Shown: piece after piece, positions 16,483 to 26,091 of the stretch
How the letters are laid out: every line of letters starts with the position of its first letter
How positions within the stretch are numbered: the stretch's first letter is position 1
Assembly (NCBI GenBank): GCA_021732385.1
Contig: JAKFVA010000024.1
Span: forward strand, 37,501-73,298
DNA from: Burkholderiales bacterium
Lineage (GTDB): Bacteria > Pseudomonadota > Gammaproteobacteria > Burkholderiales > Burkholderiaceae_C
Direction: 5' to 3'
DNA: 35,798 nt
The notes under the pieces: model-generated
Told to the model about the DNA's origin: nothing
The model's database searches: none
The model's input: only the letters and a program-made list of their open reading frames with translations
Position numbers and translations under genes: made by a program

Positions 16483-16950
16483 TTACAAGCCCAAATCGCT
16501 CAAGCCAGGGTGGTCATCAGGGCGGCGGCCCAACGGCCAGAAGAATTTACGGTCAGCTTCTTTCATGGGCATGTCGTTGATGCTGGCAAAGCGTCTTTGC
16601 ATGAAACCGAATTCATTAAACTCCCAATTCTCGTTGCCATAGCTGCGGTACCACTGGCCTGAATCGTCGTGCCACTCGTAGGCAAAGCGCGCGGCAATGC
16701 GGTTGCCGGTAAAGGCCCACACCTCTTTAATCAGCCGGTAGTCCAGCTCCTTGGCCCATTTGCGCTGTAAAAATGCCTTGACCTCGACCTGTCCCTTGGG
16801 AAATTCGGCCCGGTTGCGCCAGATGGTGTCGGCGGTGTAGACCAGAATCACTTTCTCGGGGTCGCGGGTGTTCCAGGCGTCTTCGGCCATGCGAGCCTTT
16901 TTGGCGGCAGTCTCGGCGTCAAAAGGCGGCAGCGGGGGTTTGGTCTCCAT
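16483..16950 (-). CDS. DUF1348 / SnoaL-like (NTF2-fold) protein
   Basis: A 155-residue soluble protein that I recognise as DUF1348: [70 protein letters not shown] and the C-terminal [20 protein letters not shown] are typical. The fold is a cone-shaped alpha/beta barrel that binds small ligands in a pocket; no reaction is established for this family. GGAG precedes the ATG. The gene begins only 15 bases after the mocR stop on the same strand, so the two almost certainly form an operon divergent from Nit1C. That makes it a candidate accessory protein of cyanide or nitrile metabolism, which is inference. Confidence 0.88.
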   Translation of the reverse strand: METKPPLPPFDAETAAKKARMAEDAWNTRDPEKVILVYTADTIWRNRAEFPKGQVEVKAFLQRKWAKELDYRLIKEVWAFTGNRIAARFAYEWHDDSGQWYRSYGNENWEFNEFGFMQRRFASINDMPMKEADRKFFWPLGRRPDDHPGLSDLGL

Positions 16951-16965
16951 GAAATCTCCAAAAGG

Positions 16966-18354
16966 CTAGACAGTGGCGTGGGGGTGAACGGGGTGGTCAA
17001 TGGTATCGGCAATCAGGCGCAATGCGCGCTCGCACTCGCCCAGGGTAATCGGGCCACCCAAGCAAATACGCACTGCATCGGGCGGGTCGCCATCGGTGGA
17101 AAAGGCGGCGCTGGCCACCACGCCCACACCCTGTGTACGCAGGTAAGAGGCAAACTCGACCGGGCTCCAGGCTGCTGACAAAGGCAGCCACAAATGAAAA
17201 CCCTCGGGCTGAGCCAGCATGCCGTGCGGTGCCAGGTGTTGGCTGGCCAGCGTCTGGCGCGCCATGGATTCACTGCGGATGGCCCCCAGCATGTGCTGGG
17301 CCGTGCCGTCTTCGACCCAGCAAGTGGTGAGCGCATTGGTCAACGGCGAGGCCATTACCGTGGTGGCGCGCATGGCGCCAGCCAGCCGCTGCGATTGCCT
17401 GCCCCCCGGCGAGCTGACGTAGGCGCTGCGCAATCCAGCACCAAAGCATTTGGAAAAACCGCTGATGTAGTAGGTGAGCTCGGGCGCCAGGCTGGCCAAC
17501 GCTGGTGGCACCTCGCGCGGCAGCATGGCGTAGGCGTCGTCCTCAATGATGGGAATGGCGTAACGCAGCGCCACATCGGCCAACGCCTCGCGGCGGCAGC
17601 GCGTGACAGTGGTAGTGGTGGGGTTGAGCAGCGTCGGGTTGCAATATAGGGCCTTGGGGTGCAGGGTTTTGCAGGCGTGCTCAAACGCATCGGCCACCGG
17701 GCCGTCTTCATCCAATGGTAGCGCGTGTAACTGGATGCCCAACTGCGCTGCAATCGCCTTGACGCCGGGATAGGTGAGGGACTCAACGCAAATCATCTCG
17801 CCGGGTCGCGCCAGTTGCGAGAACAAGGCGGTGAGCACACTGTGGATGCCGGGGCAAACCAGCACCTGCTCGGGCCGCGCATGCGGCACGCGCTGGCGCA
17901 GCCACTGTGCACCAATTTCGCGGTCGTGCGGCGTGCCGCCAAAGTCCTGGTAACGCAGCAGGTCGTACAAGTCGGCGCTGGCAAACAGGCGTGCCGCCGT
18001 TTCATGCATGCGCTGCAGCAGCGCCGGGTCTTGCGGCTCAGGCGGCAAATTCATGGTCATTTCGGCACCGCTGCCGCCGCGCAACTGAAAGCCTGGACTG
18101 GCACCGCGAATGTAGGTGCCCATGCCCGAGCGCGAATCAATCAGCCCGCGCTTGCGCGCTTCGCCGTAGCCGCGCGCCACGGTGGTGTAGTTCAGACCGA
18201 GGTCACCTGCCAATTCACGCAGTGTGGGCAAGCGGTCGCGGGCGCACAGGCGGCCAGTGCGCACGTCTTCGGCAATCAAATCGGCCAGCAGCAGATAAGC
18301 CGGCTTATCGCTCTTGTCGATCCGCTTGATCCAGTGCTGGGTGGTTTTGTTCAT
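16966..18354 (-). CDS. MocR-family regulator (GntR helix-turn-helix fused to aminotransferase fold)
   Basis: From the ATG at 18354 this is 462 residues; a GTG at 18381 would extend into the operator-like repeats and is less likely. Residues 15-82 form a GntR winged helix (YLLLADLIAEDVRTGRL, LPTLRELAGDLGLNYTTVA, GLIDSRSGMGTYI). Residues 105-462 are a type I PLP-dependent aminotransferase domain with D273 in IIEDDAYAML and the Schiff-base lysine K302 in YISGFSKCFGAGLRS. MocR proteins usually sense a PLP-reactive amine or amino acid and regulate a divergent cluster through direct repeats. Exactly such repeats lie upstream, so it probably controls Nit1C and itself. Its effector is unknown. Confidence 0.93.
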   Translation of the reverse strand: MNKTTQHWIKRIDKSDKPAYLLLADLIAEDVRTGRLCARDRLPTLRELAGDLGLNYTTVARGYGEARKRGLIDSRSGMGTYIRGASPGFQLRGGSGAEMTMNLPPEPQDPALLQRMHETAARLFASADLYDLLRYQDFGGTPHDREIGAQWLRQRVPHARPEQVLVCPGIHSVLTALFSQLARPGEMICVESLTYPGVKAIAAQLGIQLHALPLDEDGPVADAFEHACKTLHPKALYCNPTLLNPTTTTVTRCRREALADVALRYAIPIIEDDAYAMLPREVPPALASLAPELTYYISGFSKCFGAGLRSAYVSSPGGRQSQRLAGAMRATTVMASPLTNALTTCWVEDGTAQHMLGAIRSESMARQTLASQHLAPHGMLAQPEGFHLWLPLSAAWSPVEFASYLRTQGVGVVASAAFSTDGDPPDAVRICLGGPITLGECERALRLIADTIDHPVHPHATV

Positions 18355-18371
18355 AGGTGCTGGCACTCGAC

Positions 18372-18406
18372 TTGATTGCACTACTTGATTGCATAGATTG
18401 ATCGCA
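18372..18406 (+). promoter_or_regulatory. Operator candidate A: three direct repeats, 13-bp period
   Basis: TTGATTGCA (18372-18380), TTGATTGCA (18385-18393) and TTGATCGCA (18398-18406) are spaced exactly 13 bases start to start. They lie 18-52 bases upstream of the mocR ATG, where a MocR dimer could repress its own gene. Confidence 0.7.
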
Positions 18407-18506
18407 TCAATGCGGTGTGAGTTACCTAATCAAGCACGCATATTCCATGCCCAAAGGGTCGCCTGCTAAGCGCACCCAATGCCTGCTGAAGGTGCAAACA
18501 ACCCCA

Positions 18507-18547
18507 TTGATCGGGTGCATTGATTGCATGTGTAATGCATCAATGCA
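18507..18547 (+). promoter_or_regulatory. Operator candidate B: repeat pair plus inverted copy
   Basis: TTGATCGGG (18507) and TTGATTGCA (18520) again sit 13 bases apart. They are followed by ATGCATCAATGCA (18535-18547), which is nearly the reverse complement of TGCATTGATTGCAT just before it. This is the middle cluster, roughly halfway between the two divergent genes. Confidence 0.6.
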
Positions 18548-18621
18548 GTGCGCGGCTTGCGGTTGAGCGTCACTTGCCGCCACGAAAAAAATAAATTTCC
18601 GTCAACCTCAAAGCATGGCGC

Positions 18622-18652
18622 TTGATTGATTGCAGCTTGATCGCACGATTGC
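18622..18652 (+). promoter_or_regulatory. Operator candidate C: repeats close to the Nit1C promoter
   Basis: TTGATTGCA (18626-18634) and TTGATCGCA (18637-18645) lie 11 bases apart, preceded by an overlapping TTGATTGAT at 18622 and followed by CGATTGC. The cluster ends just before the sigma-54-like element, a fitting place for an activator or repressor of Nit1C. Confidence 0.6.
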
Positions 18653-18662
18653 TCCCGCAGCA

Positions 18663-18678
18663 TGGCACAGAGCATGCA
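18663..18678 (+). promoter_or_regulatory. Sigma-54-like -24/-12 promoter for Nit1C
   Basis: TGGCAC, five bases, then ATGCA: the GG and GC dinucleotides are separated by exactly ten bases, and the sequence differs from the TGGCAC-N5-TTGCA consensus at one base. It lies 48 bases before the first Nit1C gene. Nitrogen-limitation control through NtrC would suit the pathway, but one match of this length can arise by chance. Confidence 0.4.
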
Positions 18679-18725
18679 AAAAGTAACGGGCATTCCTTTC
18701 ATTACCCAACCCAACGGAGCCACCC

Positions 18726-19208
18726 ATGCCCAAAGTCACCAAAGCGCCCAACATGAAGGGCGAGTTTCTTGTTGATTACGAAGAGAAAGTCTTTGAAGAC
18801 GTCAAAGCCGCCCCCGGCGAGAAAGCCCTCGTCACCTTTCACACCGTGGCCTTTGAAGGCTCGATCGGTTTTGTGAATTTGCTGCAAGCCACGCGCTTGC
18901 AGCGCAAGGGCTTTGTCACTTCGGTGTTGCTCTATGGCCCTGGCGTCACGCTGGGCGTGCAGCGCGGCTTTCCCACCCTGGGCGACGAGGCTTTTCCGGG
19001 TGCGCAAAACTTCAACAACACCATCACCAAGTTCATGGCCGAGGGCGGCAAGGTCTATTGCTGCCGCTTTGCGCTGCAAATGCTCTACGGGCATGGCGAG
19101 GGCTCGTTGATCCCCGGGATCATCCCGATCAACCCGCTGGACGTGCTCGACTGCATCTTGCTGCACCGCAAGGACAACGCGTTCATTTTGGATACCTGGA
19201 CTTTGTAA
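18726..19208 (+). CDS. MSMEG_0572/Sll0783 family nitrogen-starvation protein (Nit1C)
   Basis: A 160-residue soluble protein starting [20 protein letters not shown], with GGAG before the ATG. It belongs to the Sll0783/MSMEG_0572 family, always found beside the Nit1C nitrilase. Recognised segments are [49 protein letters not shown] and [19 protein letters not shown]. The fold resembles DsrE-like small sulfur-relay or ligand-binding proteins (my reading, not established). In Synechocystis, Sll0783 is induced by nitrogen starvation and affects polyhydroxybutyrate levels. C-terminal cysteines ([16 protein letters not shown]) are notable. It is the first gene of the cluster, 15 bases before the nitrilase. 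Its biochemical role is unknown. Confidence 0.93.
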   Translation: MPKVTKAPNMKGEFLVDYEEKVFEDVKAAPGEKALVTFHTVAFEGSIGFVNLLQATRLQRKGFVTSVLLYGPGVTLGVQRGFPTLGDEAFPGAQNFNNTITKFMAEGGKVYCCRFALQMLYGHGEGSLIPGIIPINPLDVLDCILLHRKDNAFILDTWTL

Positions 19209-19223
19209 TTTGTAGGCCCCGTC

Positions 19224-20303
<1,080 letters not shown>

Positions 20304-21353
20304 CCCCAAAGCCGGCGCATCCAGCCGCAAGGGCGGCGCAGGCCCGTCCGACCACAAGGCCGTCACGGTAGATGGCCACACCATCATGGTGCCGGTGCAT
20401 ACCGCTACCGCCTGGGACTCGCCCTTCACGGCGCAGGCACCTGATGCACAGGGCCGCAGCATCATCACGCGCGGCAGCATCCCAATTGCCAGCATCACCT
20501 TCCCCAAGCAGCCGCGTTTTTATGCCATGCAAACATTTGACGGTGTGCCGTATTCGCACATCGCTACGCTGCACGGCTCGGATGTATTGGCCACCACGAT
20601 TTTGCAAACCTGCATCCGCTACGAGAGCCGCAAAAAAACCTGCAAATTCTGCGCAATCGGCCAGTCGCTCGCCGCAGGCCGCACTATCGCCCACAAAACG
20701 CCGCAACAACTGGCCGAGGTCGCCCGCGCCGCTGTGCTGCTGGACGGCATCAAGCACATGGTCATGACCACCGGCACGCCGGCCACACCGGACCGCGGCG
20801 CGCAGGTGCTGTGCGACAGCGCGTTTGCCGTGAAAGCCGCCGTTGATCTCCCCATTCAAGGGCAGTGCGAACCGCCCGACACCGACCGCTGGTTTGAGCG
20901 CATGAAAGCCAGCGGCATTGACACCCTGGGCATGCACCTGGAAGTTGTCACGCAAAGCGTGCGCGAGCACATCATGCTGGGCAAAGCCAGCGTACCGATC
21001 AGCCGCTACATGCAAGCCTTTGAAGCCTCGGTGCGGGTGTTTGGGCGTGGCCAAGTCAGCACCTATATTCTGGCCGGTCTGGGCGATACGCGCGAAGCGA
21101 TTTTGTCAATGTGCGACCGGTTGCTGGCACTGGGCGTGTACCCATTTGTTGTGCCGTTTGTGCCCATCAGCGGCACGCCGCTGGAAGACCATGCCGCGCC
21201 TTCGCCCGAGTTCATGCAGTCGATTTTGCAGCCACTCGGCAAGCGCGTGGCGGCGGCAAATTTGCGCTCTGGAGACATCAAGGCTGGCTGCGGCAAATGC
21301 GGTGCCTGCTCGTCGCTGTCTGTCTACGAAACTTGAGTAGCCAAGGAGCCGCC

Positions 21354-21947
21354 ATGCTGTGCACCTTCGACCTGTCCGAGCTCTCCACCGCGTATTCGCC
21401 CACCGAATTTCTGGTGCGCGAGGCTTGCCAGGACTGGGAGCGGCGCGAGGCTCATGCATTGCGACGCGCGGTGTTTTGTTTTGAGCAAGGCATTTTTGCG
21501 GGCGACGACCGCGACACGGTGGACGATGCCGCGCAATTGCTGGTGGCCATGTCATGCAGCGGCGGTATGCCAGACCAGGTTGTTGGCACCGTGCGGATCC
21601 ACAGAAGTACGCAAGCCAACTCACCCAGCGTCTGGTGGGGTTCGCGCTTGGCCGTGCACCCCAGCTTTCGCAGCCAGGGGCATCTGGGCTGCACCTTGAT
21701 TCGCCTCGCCGTGGGTTTGGCAAACGCGCAAGGCTGCACGCAGTTTTTGGCGCATGTGCAGGCGCAAAACGTGGCGCTGTTTCGCAAGCAGCACTGGCAT
21801 GAGCGCGCTGAATTGCTGGTACGCGGCAGGCCGCACAGCGAGATGCAAGCCGACTTGTCGGCTTACCCGCCCTGCTTTGACGCGCTCAGCGGCTACGTCA
21901 CACGCGCCAGGCAACCCGCCACCGATAACCAGGGGAGCCGCCTGTGA
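21354..21947 (+). CDS. MSMEG_0567/Sll0786 family GNAT acetyltransferase (Nit1C)
   Basis: A 197-residue protein with the start at 21354, set by AAGGAG ten bases upstream; the open frame before it lies inside the radical SAM gene. The GNAT core is seen as ALRRAVFCFEQGIFAGDDRD, VVGTVRIHRS, WWGSRLAVHPSFRSQGHLGC (acetyl-CoA pyrophosphate loop R/Q-x-x-G-x-G/A-like) and the C-terminal NVALFRKQHWHE. This matches the Nit1C acetyltransferase family. It probably acylates an amine made or consumed in the pathway, but no substrate is known. Its TGA overlaps the GTG start of the next gene. Confidence 0.9.
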   Translation: MLCTFDLSELSTAYSPTEFLVREACQDWERREAHALRRAVFCFEQGIFAGDDRDTVDDAAQLLVAMSCSGGMPDQVVGTVRIHRSTQANSPSVWWGSRLAVHPSFRSQGHLGCTLIRLAVGLANAQGCTQFLAHVQAQNVALFRKQHWHERAELLVRGRPHSEMQADLSAYPPCFDALSGYVTRARQPATDNQGSRL

Positions 21948-22990
21948 ACGCGGCGCAGCGCTTGTGTGAGGACTTGCGTGCTTCGCGCGGCTTCACGCAC
22001 AAGCGGGACATTAGCGACATCGTTACTGCGCTAGGGCAAGCCCTGCCAGGCGGCAGCGCTGCGCTGGCCCAAGCCGTGCCCAATGGCGATGACTGCGCCG
22101 CCATTGCCGACGGCTTGGGCGGCTACTTGCTGTTTGCGATTGAAGGGCTGGTGGAAGATTTCATTCTGAAGATGCCCTGGTTTGCCGGCTACAGCGCTGT
22201 CATGGTGAATGTGAGCGACATCTATGCCATGGGCGGCAGGCCCACCGCTGTGGTGAATGCGCTGTGGAGCAAAGGCATGGACCCGGCGGGCGAAATGCTG
22301 CGCGGCATGGCCGCAGCATCGGCTGCGTATGGCGTGCCGATCGTCGGTGGCCACAGCAACAACCAAAGCGAGCGCCCGCAACTGGCTGTCGCCATCTTGG
22401 GGCGGGCCAACAAACTGCTCACAAGCTTCAACGCGCGCCCCGGCGACCGGCTGGTTATGGCGGTGGATTTGCGCGGCGCTTACCAAGCGCCCTTTCCGTA
22501 TTGGAATGCCTCGACCACAGCCCCCAGCGTGCGCCTGCGCGGCGACATGGAACTGCTACCGCAGTTGGCCGAAACGGGCCTGTGCGATGCGGCTAAAGAC
22601 ATCAGCATGGCGGGCGCCGTGGGCACGGCCCTAATGCTGCTGGAATGCTCGCAGGTCGGCGCAGACATTGATGTCGACGCCATGCCGCGGCCTGACGGTG
22701 TGCCGCTGTCCCGTTGGCTGGCCTCCTTCCCCAGCTACGGCTTCATGCTCAGTGTGCGGCCCGAGTGCATCGGCGAGGTGCTGCAGCGCTTTGCCGCGCG
22801 CGACCTGGCCTGCGCAGTGGTGGGCAGCGTTACTGCCGGACGGCAAGTGCATCTGCAACATGCGGGCAGCCAGGCATTGCTGTGGGACTTTGCGCAAGAG
22901 GCATTCATCTGCGAAGCGCCTGCGCCGCCTGCCGCTGAGCGGGCTGCCCCAACGGCCATTGCCGCGGCACATCACACGGCCAGCGCATGA
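21944..22990 (+). CDS. Sll0787 family AIR-synthase-like protein (Nit1C)
   Basis: A 348-residue protein starting with GTG at 21944 after AGGGGAG. It has the PurM/ThiL/SelD-type ATP-binding fold: PNGDDCAAI (D49, D50), VNVSDIYAMGGRPTAVVNAL (D92), VGGHSNNQSERPQLAVAILG and KDISMAGAVGTALMLLEC. AIR-synthase-superfamily enzymes activate a carbonyl or amide oxygen with ATP to drive attack by nitrogen, so an ATP-dependent step on an amide or formyl group is plausible, though unproven. The final 25 residues are alanine-rich. Four-base overlaps on both sides (GTGA and ATGA) show tight coupling with the GNAT and the glycosyltransferase. Confidence 0.91.
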   Translation: MNAAQRLCEDLRASRGFTHKRDISDIVTALGQALPGGSAALAQAVPNGDDCAAIADGLGGYLLFAIEGLVEDFILKMPWFAGYSAVMVNVSDIYAMGGRPTAVVNALWSKGMDPAGEMLRGMAAASAAYGVPIVGGHSNNQSERPQLAVAILGRANKLLTSFNARPGDRLVMAVDLRGAYQAPFPYWNASTTAPSVRLRGDMELLPQLAETGLCDAAKDISMAGAVGTALMLLECSQVGADIDVDAMPRPDGVPLSRWLASFPSYGFMLSVRPECIGEVLQRFAARDLACAVVGSVTAGRQVHLQHAGSQALLWDFAQEAFICEAPAPPAAERAAPTAIAAAHHTASA

Positions 22991-24201
22991 AAATTGGGCT
23001 GCTCACCCACTCGGTCAATCCGCGCGGCGGCGTGGTGCACAGCATTGAGCTGGCACACGCGCTGCACGATCTGGGTCATCAGGTCACGGTATTTGCACCC
23101 GCGCTGCCCGGCCAGCAGTTTTTCCGCCCGCTGCGCTGCGCCGCCTCCCTGGTGCCAGTGACGCACACGCCGCCTGAAATGGTGGACATGATTGCCAACC
23201 GCATCACGGCATTTGAGAGCCATATTGAGTCACTTCTGAAAACCGAGCGCTTTGATGTGTTGCATTGCCACGACGGCATGGGCGGCAACGCGCTGGCCAA
23301 TCTGCAAGAGCGCGGCCTGATTGACGGTTTTGTTCGCACCGTGCATCACCTGGACAATTTCAGCCAGCCGCAAATCATGCACTGGCAGCGCCGCTCGGTG
23401 CAGCAGGCGCAGCAAGTGCTGTGTGTCAGCCGCCTATGGCAAGAAATTCTGGCGCGCGACCACGGTATCACCGCGCACGAGGTCAATAACGGCGTCGATG
23501 CGCAGCGCTACAGCAGTGCGCCGCAACCTGCCGACGCGGCGCTGGCCAAGCATCTGGGCATTACGCAAAACGGCCCCGTCATACTCAGCGTGGGCGGCGT
23601 GGAGCCGCGCAAAAACACGCTGCGCGTCTTGCAGGCCTTCATCCAGTTACGCCAGCAAATGCCGCAGTTGCAGTTGGTCATTGCAGGGGGTGCCAGCCTG
23701 CTCGACCATTCGTCTTATGCGCGTGAATTCAACACCGTACTGAAAGCCACGGGCATCGGCTCCGGCCCTGGTCAACCCGTGTTGCTCACTGGCCCATTGC
23801 CCGACGCCGACATGCCCGCCCTATTTCGTCTGGCCAGTGTGGTGCTGATGCCGTCACTGAAAGAAGGCTTTGGCCTGGTGGTGCTGGAAGCGCTGTGCAG
23901 TGGCAGGCCGGTGGTGGTCTCGCGCATCGCGCCGTTCACCGGGTATTTGCAAGAAGGCGATGTCTGCTGGGCAGACCCGCACGATGTGGCGTCAATTGCC
24001 GTGGCCACTATGCGCGCCTTGTGCACTGCCGACCCCGCGCGTCTTGCCTGCAGCGCCGCCCGGCTGGCTAGCGAATTCAGTTGGCCACGCAGCGCAGCAC
24101 GCCATGCCCGCATTTACCAACGGATGGAGCGCCAAACGTCCCCGCGGCCGGCTCTGCCCGCGACTGCCCCGCTCCTTCAGGAAACCGCCCCATGCCCGTA
24201 A
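22987..24201 (+). CDS. MSMEG_0565 family glycosyltransferase (Nit1C)
   Basis: A 404-residue GT-B-fold protein of the GT4 type. The N-terminal acceptor domain opens MKIGLLTHSVNPRGGVVHSI with the glycine-rich loop GGVVHS at about 14-19. The C-terminal nucleotide-sugar domain has ILSVGGVEPRKNTLRVLQAF and the EX7E motif, E293 to E301, in SLKEGFGLVVLEALCSG. No membrane helix is present, so it is a cytosolic retaining glycosyltransferase. It is a regular Nit1C member, but neither donor nor acceptor is known. A sugar-modified small molecule as product or carrier is one reading. The last ten bases overlap the next gene. Confidence 0.92.
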   Translation: MKIGLLTHSVNPRGGVVHSIELAHALHDLGHQVTVFAPALPGQQFFRPLRCAASLVPVTHTPPEMVDMIANRITAFESHIESLLKTERFDVLHCHDGMGGNALANLQERGLIDGFVRTVHHLDNFSQPQIMHWQRRSVQQAQQVLCVSRLWQEILARDHGITAHEVNNGVDAQRYSSAPQPADAALAKHLGITQNGPVILSVGGVEPRKNTLRVLQAFIQLRQQMPQLQLVIAGGASLLDHSSYAREFNTVLKATGIGSGPGQPVLLTGPLPDADMPALFRLASVVLMPSLKEGFGLVVLEALCSGRPVVVSRIAPFTGYLQEGDVCWADPHDVASIAVATMRALCTADPARLACSAARLASEFSWPRSAARHARIYQRMERQTSPRPALPATAPLLQETAPCP

Positions 24202-24488
24202 TGCATTTTCATGTGCGCTGGCCCGACCAGAGCACCACGCGCTGTTACTCGCCTTCTCTGGTTATCAAAGACTTTCTGGTGGTTGGCCAAAGCTATCCGC
24301 TGGATGATTTTGTGCAACGCTCGCGCGATGCGCTGGAAATTGCCTCCGAGCGGGTGCGCGCAAAGTACGGCTTTGCCTGCTCTGCCGCGATGGGCCAGTT
24401 AGCCGAGATTGAAGCGCTGGCGCAGCGCCAGCAAAAGCTAGCCAACGGCAGCCAAGAGCTGCAAGTGCAAGTGACGGCTTTCGACTGA
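24192..24488 (+). CDS. MSMEG_0570 family nitrogen-starvation protein (Nit1C)
   Basis: The start at 24192 gives 98 residues, MPVMHFHVRWPDQSTTRCYS onward, overlapping the glycosyltransferase end by ten bases. Typical family features are FHVRWPDQ, CYSPSLVIKDFLVVGQSYPL and a C-terminal helical half rich in Ala and Gln (RSRDALEIASERVRAKYG; LAEIEALAQRQQKL). There is no signal or metal motif. It is a small obligatory-looking partner of the cluster; a scaffold or electron-transfer partner role would be speculation. It ends 27 bases before the flavin oxidoreductase. Confidence 0.9.
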   Translation: MPVMHFHVRWPDQSTTRCYSPSLVIKDFLVVGQSYPLDDFVQRSRDALEIASERVRAKYGFACSAAMGQLAEIEALAQRQQKLANGSQELQVQVTAFD

Positions 24489-24515
24489 AATTCACGCAAA
24501 CCTTGGATCAATCGC

Positions 24516-25823
24516 ATGAGCCGAATCAACCCCGAGACCACCCATTACAGCGTCATCATTGTTGGCGGCGGCCAGTCGGGTCTGTCGCTGTCTTACTACC
24601 TGAGCGAGCGCGGCATTGACCACCTTGTGCTGGAAAAGCGCAGCCAGGCCCACAGTTGGCGCACCCAGCGCTGGGACTCTTTTTGCCTGGTCACGCCCAA
24701 CTGGCAATGCGATTTGCCGGGCTACCCATATCAAGGCAGCGACCCGCACGGCTTCATGGTGAAAAGCCAAATTAACGAGTGGCTGGCAGGCTTTATTGCG
24801 CATGTGGGCGCGCCAGTGCTGGAGTCCTGCGCAGTAGAAAAAGTCTTGCGCCAAACAGACGGCATCTACAGCGTGCAAACCACGCGCGGCCATTTCACGG
24901 CGGGCCAAGTGGTCATAGCCTCGGGCGGCTACCACAAGCCGATCGTGCCGCGCTTGGCCGAGCGGCTGCCGCCGGGCATGATGCAAATCCACTCCGCCGA
25001 GTACCGCAATCCGGCGCAAATGCCCGATGGCAAAGTGCTGGTGGTGGGCTGCGGCCAATCGGGCTCGCAACTGGCTGAAGACCTGCACCTGGCCGGCCGC
25101 CAAGTGGTGGTAGCCACTGGCGACGCGCCGCGCTGCGCACGCTTTTACCGCGGCAAAGATGTGGTCGACTGGCTGGCCGATATGAACTACTACGACATGC
25201 CGGTGACCGACCACCCGCTGCGCGAAGGCGTGCGTGACAACACCAACCATTACGTTACCGGGCGCGATGGAGGGCGCGACATCGACCTGCGCCAGTTTGC
25301 ACTGGAAGGCATGGAACTCTACGGCCTGTTGACAGCCTTGGAAGACGGCGTGCTGCACTTCAAGCCCGACCTGAAAAACAACCTGGACCACGCGGATAAC
25401 ATCTACAACGGCATCAATGCCAGCATCGACAAATTCATCGAAAAAAACAACATCTCAGCGCCGCCACCAAGCCGCTACACACCGGTCTGGGAGCCGCCAG
25501 AAGAGCGCACCCGCCTCGGCCTTAAAGACGCCGGCATCAACAGCGTGATCTGGTGTATCGGCTTTGCACCGGACTTCATGTACGTGGACGCGCCGGTGTT
25601 CAACGGCCGCGGCGAGCCGGTGCACCTGCGCGGCGTCACGCACGTGCCTGGCCTGTACTTTTTGGGCCTGCCCTGGCTGCACACCTGGGGCAGCGGGCGC
25701 TTCTCGGGCGTGGCGCGCGACGCGCTGTACCTGGCCGAGCAAATCAAAGCGCAGCACTTGCAAGCCCAAATCCCCACCCGCCGCTACGACGCGTTGGAAA
25801 TGATTGCAGCCATGGCCACTTGA
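24516..25823 (+). CDS. MSMEG_0569 family flavin-dependent oxidoreductase (Nit1C)
   Basis: A 435-residue class B flavoprotein monooxygenase-like enzyme. The FAD site is the Rossmann motif [20 protein letters not shown] (G17-x-G19-x2-G22) and the NADPH site is [17 protein letters not shown] (G178-x-G180-x2-G183). Further family marks are [33 protein letters not shown] and the C-terminal [20 protein letters not shown]. Such enzymes hydroxylate N or S atoms or insert oxygen into ketones; a role in oxidising a cyanide adduct is possible. It is the last of eight co-directional Nit1C genes and is convergent with the creatininase-family gene 268 bases away. Confidence 0.94.
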   Translation: MSRINPETTHYSVIIVGGGQSGLSLSYYLSERGIDHLVLEKRSQAHSWRTQRWDSFCLVTPNWQCDLPGYPYQGSDPHGFMVKSQINEWLAGFIAHVGAPVLESCAVEKVLRQTDGIYSVQTTRGHFTAGQVVIASGGYHKPIVPRLAERLPPGMMQIHSAEYRNPAQMPDGKVLVVGCGQSGSQLAEDLHLAGRQVVVATGDAPRCARFYRGKDVVDWLADMNYYDMPVTDHPLREGVRDNTNHYVTGRDGGRDIDLRQFALEGMELYGLLTALEDGVLHFKPDLKNNLDHADNIYNGINASIDKFIEKNNISAPPPSRYTPVWEPPEERTRLGLKDAGINSVIWCIGFAPDFMYVDAPVFNGRGEPVHLRGVTHVPGLYFLGLPWLHTWGSGRFSGVARDALYLAEQIKAQHLQAQIPTRRYDALEMIAAMAT

Positions 25824-25858
25824 ATTCAAAGATTGGCAGCGCAGCAGACTCCTGAATT

Positions 25859-25888
25859 CATAGCTACTTACATAAGCTGCTATTGGGC
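25859..25888. repeat. Fragment of a dispersed intergenic repeat
   Basis: CATAGCTACTTACATAAGCT followed by GCTATTGGGC resembles the ATAGCTGCTTGCGC-type half of a repeat common between genes in Comamonadaceae (recalled). It lies 35 bases after the Nit1C operon. Confidence 0.4.
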
Positions 25889-25923
25889 TGACGGCACAAA
25901 TCACCCTAAAATGGCCGCTTGGC

Positions 25924-25950
25924 GCGGCTTTGGCGTGCCAGCCAAGCCGC
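25924..25950. terminator. Hairpin between convergent Nit1C and creatininase-like genes
   Basis: GCGGCTTTGGC (25924-25934) pairs with GCCAAGCCGC (25941-25950), with one bulged T and a six-base loop. A TTTTG run follows at 25960. The position between convergent genes suits a two-way terminator, but the T-run is weak and distant. Confidence 0.35.
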
Positions 25951-26020
25951 CAATCGCCCGTTTTGAAGAAAAACAGGCCGTTTTCAGATGCCATTAAGGG
26001 CTTTTATTAAACACTGATGT

Positions 26021-26060
26021 GCGGGTAGCGCTATGGTTTTTTACTATTAAAAACAGAGCA
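26021..26060. repeat. Dispersed intergenic repeat, copy 2
   Basis: GCGGGTAGCGCTATGG is followed by TTTTTTACTATTAAAAACAG. The second half matches the 16331-16350 copy at most positions, and the first half is close to the reverse complement of the ACCCGC end of that copy, so the element has an inverted-repeat build. Confidence 0.5.
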
Positions 26061-26091
26061 ATTTACCCATTGATTGCCCTGGCAAGCTGCC

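Larger units (their letters stand above)
18355..18725. other. Divergent control region between mocR and Nit1C
   Basis: This 371-base gap contains no gene. It is unusually rich in the 9-mer TTGATTGCA and its variant TTGATCGCA, in three clusters described separately, and carries a sigma-54-like element near the Nit1C end. An A-run (GAAAAAAATAAATTT) sits at about 18583-18597 between the clusters and could help DNA bending. Confidence 0.7.

Noticed and set aside
18491-18519. GGTGCA half-sites that might be NtrC binding sites
   Set aside because: No properly spaced TGCACY partner is present, so an NtrC site is not supported.
24492-25391. 299-codon minus-strand frame inside the flavin oxidoreductase gene
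   Set aside because: Antisense to FAD- and NADPH-binding motifs; no recognisable protein features.
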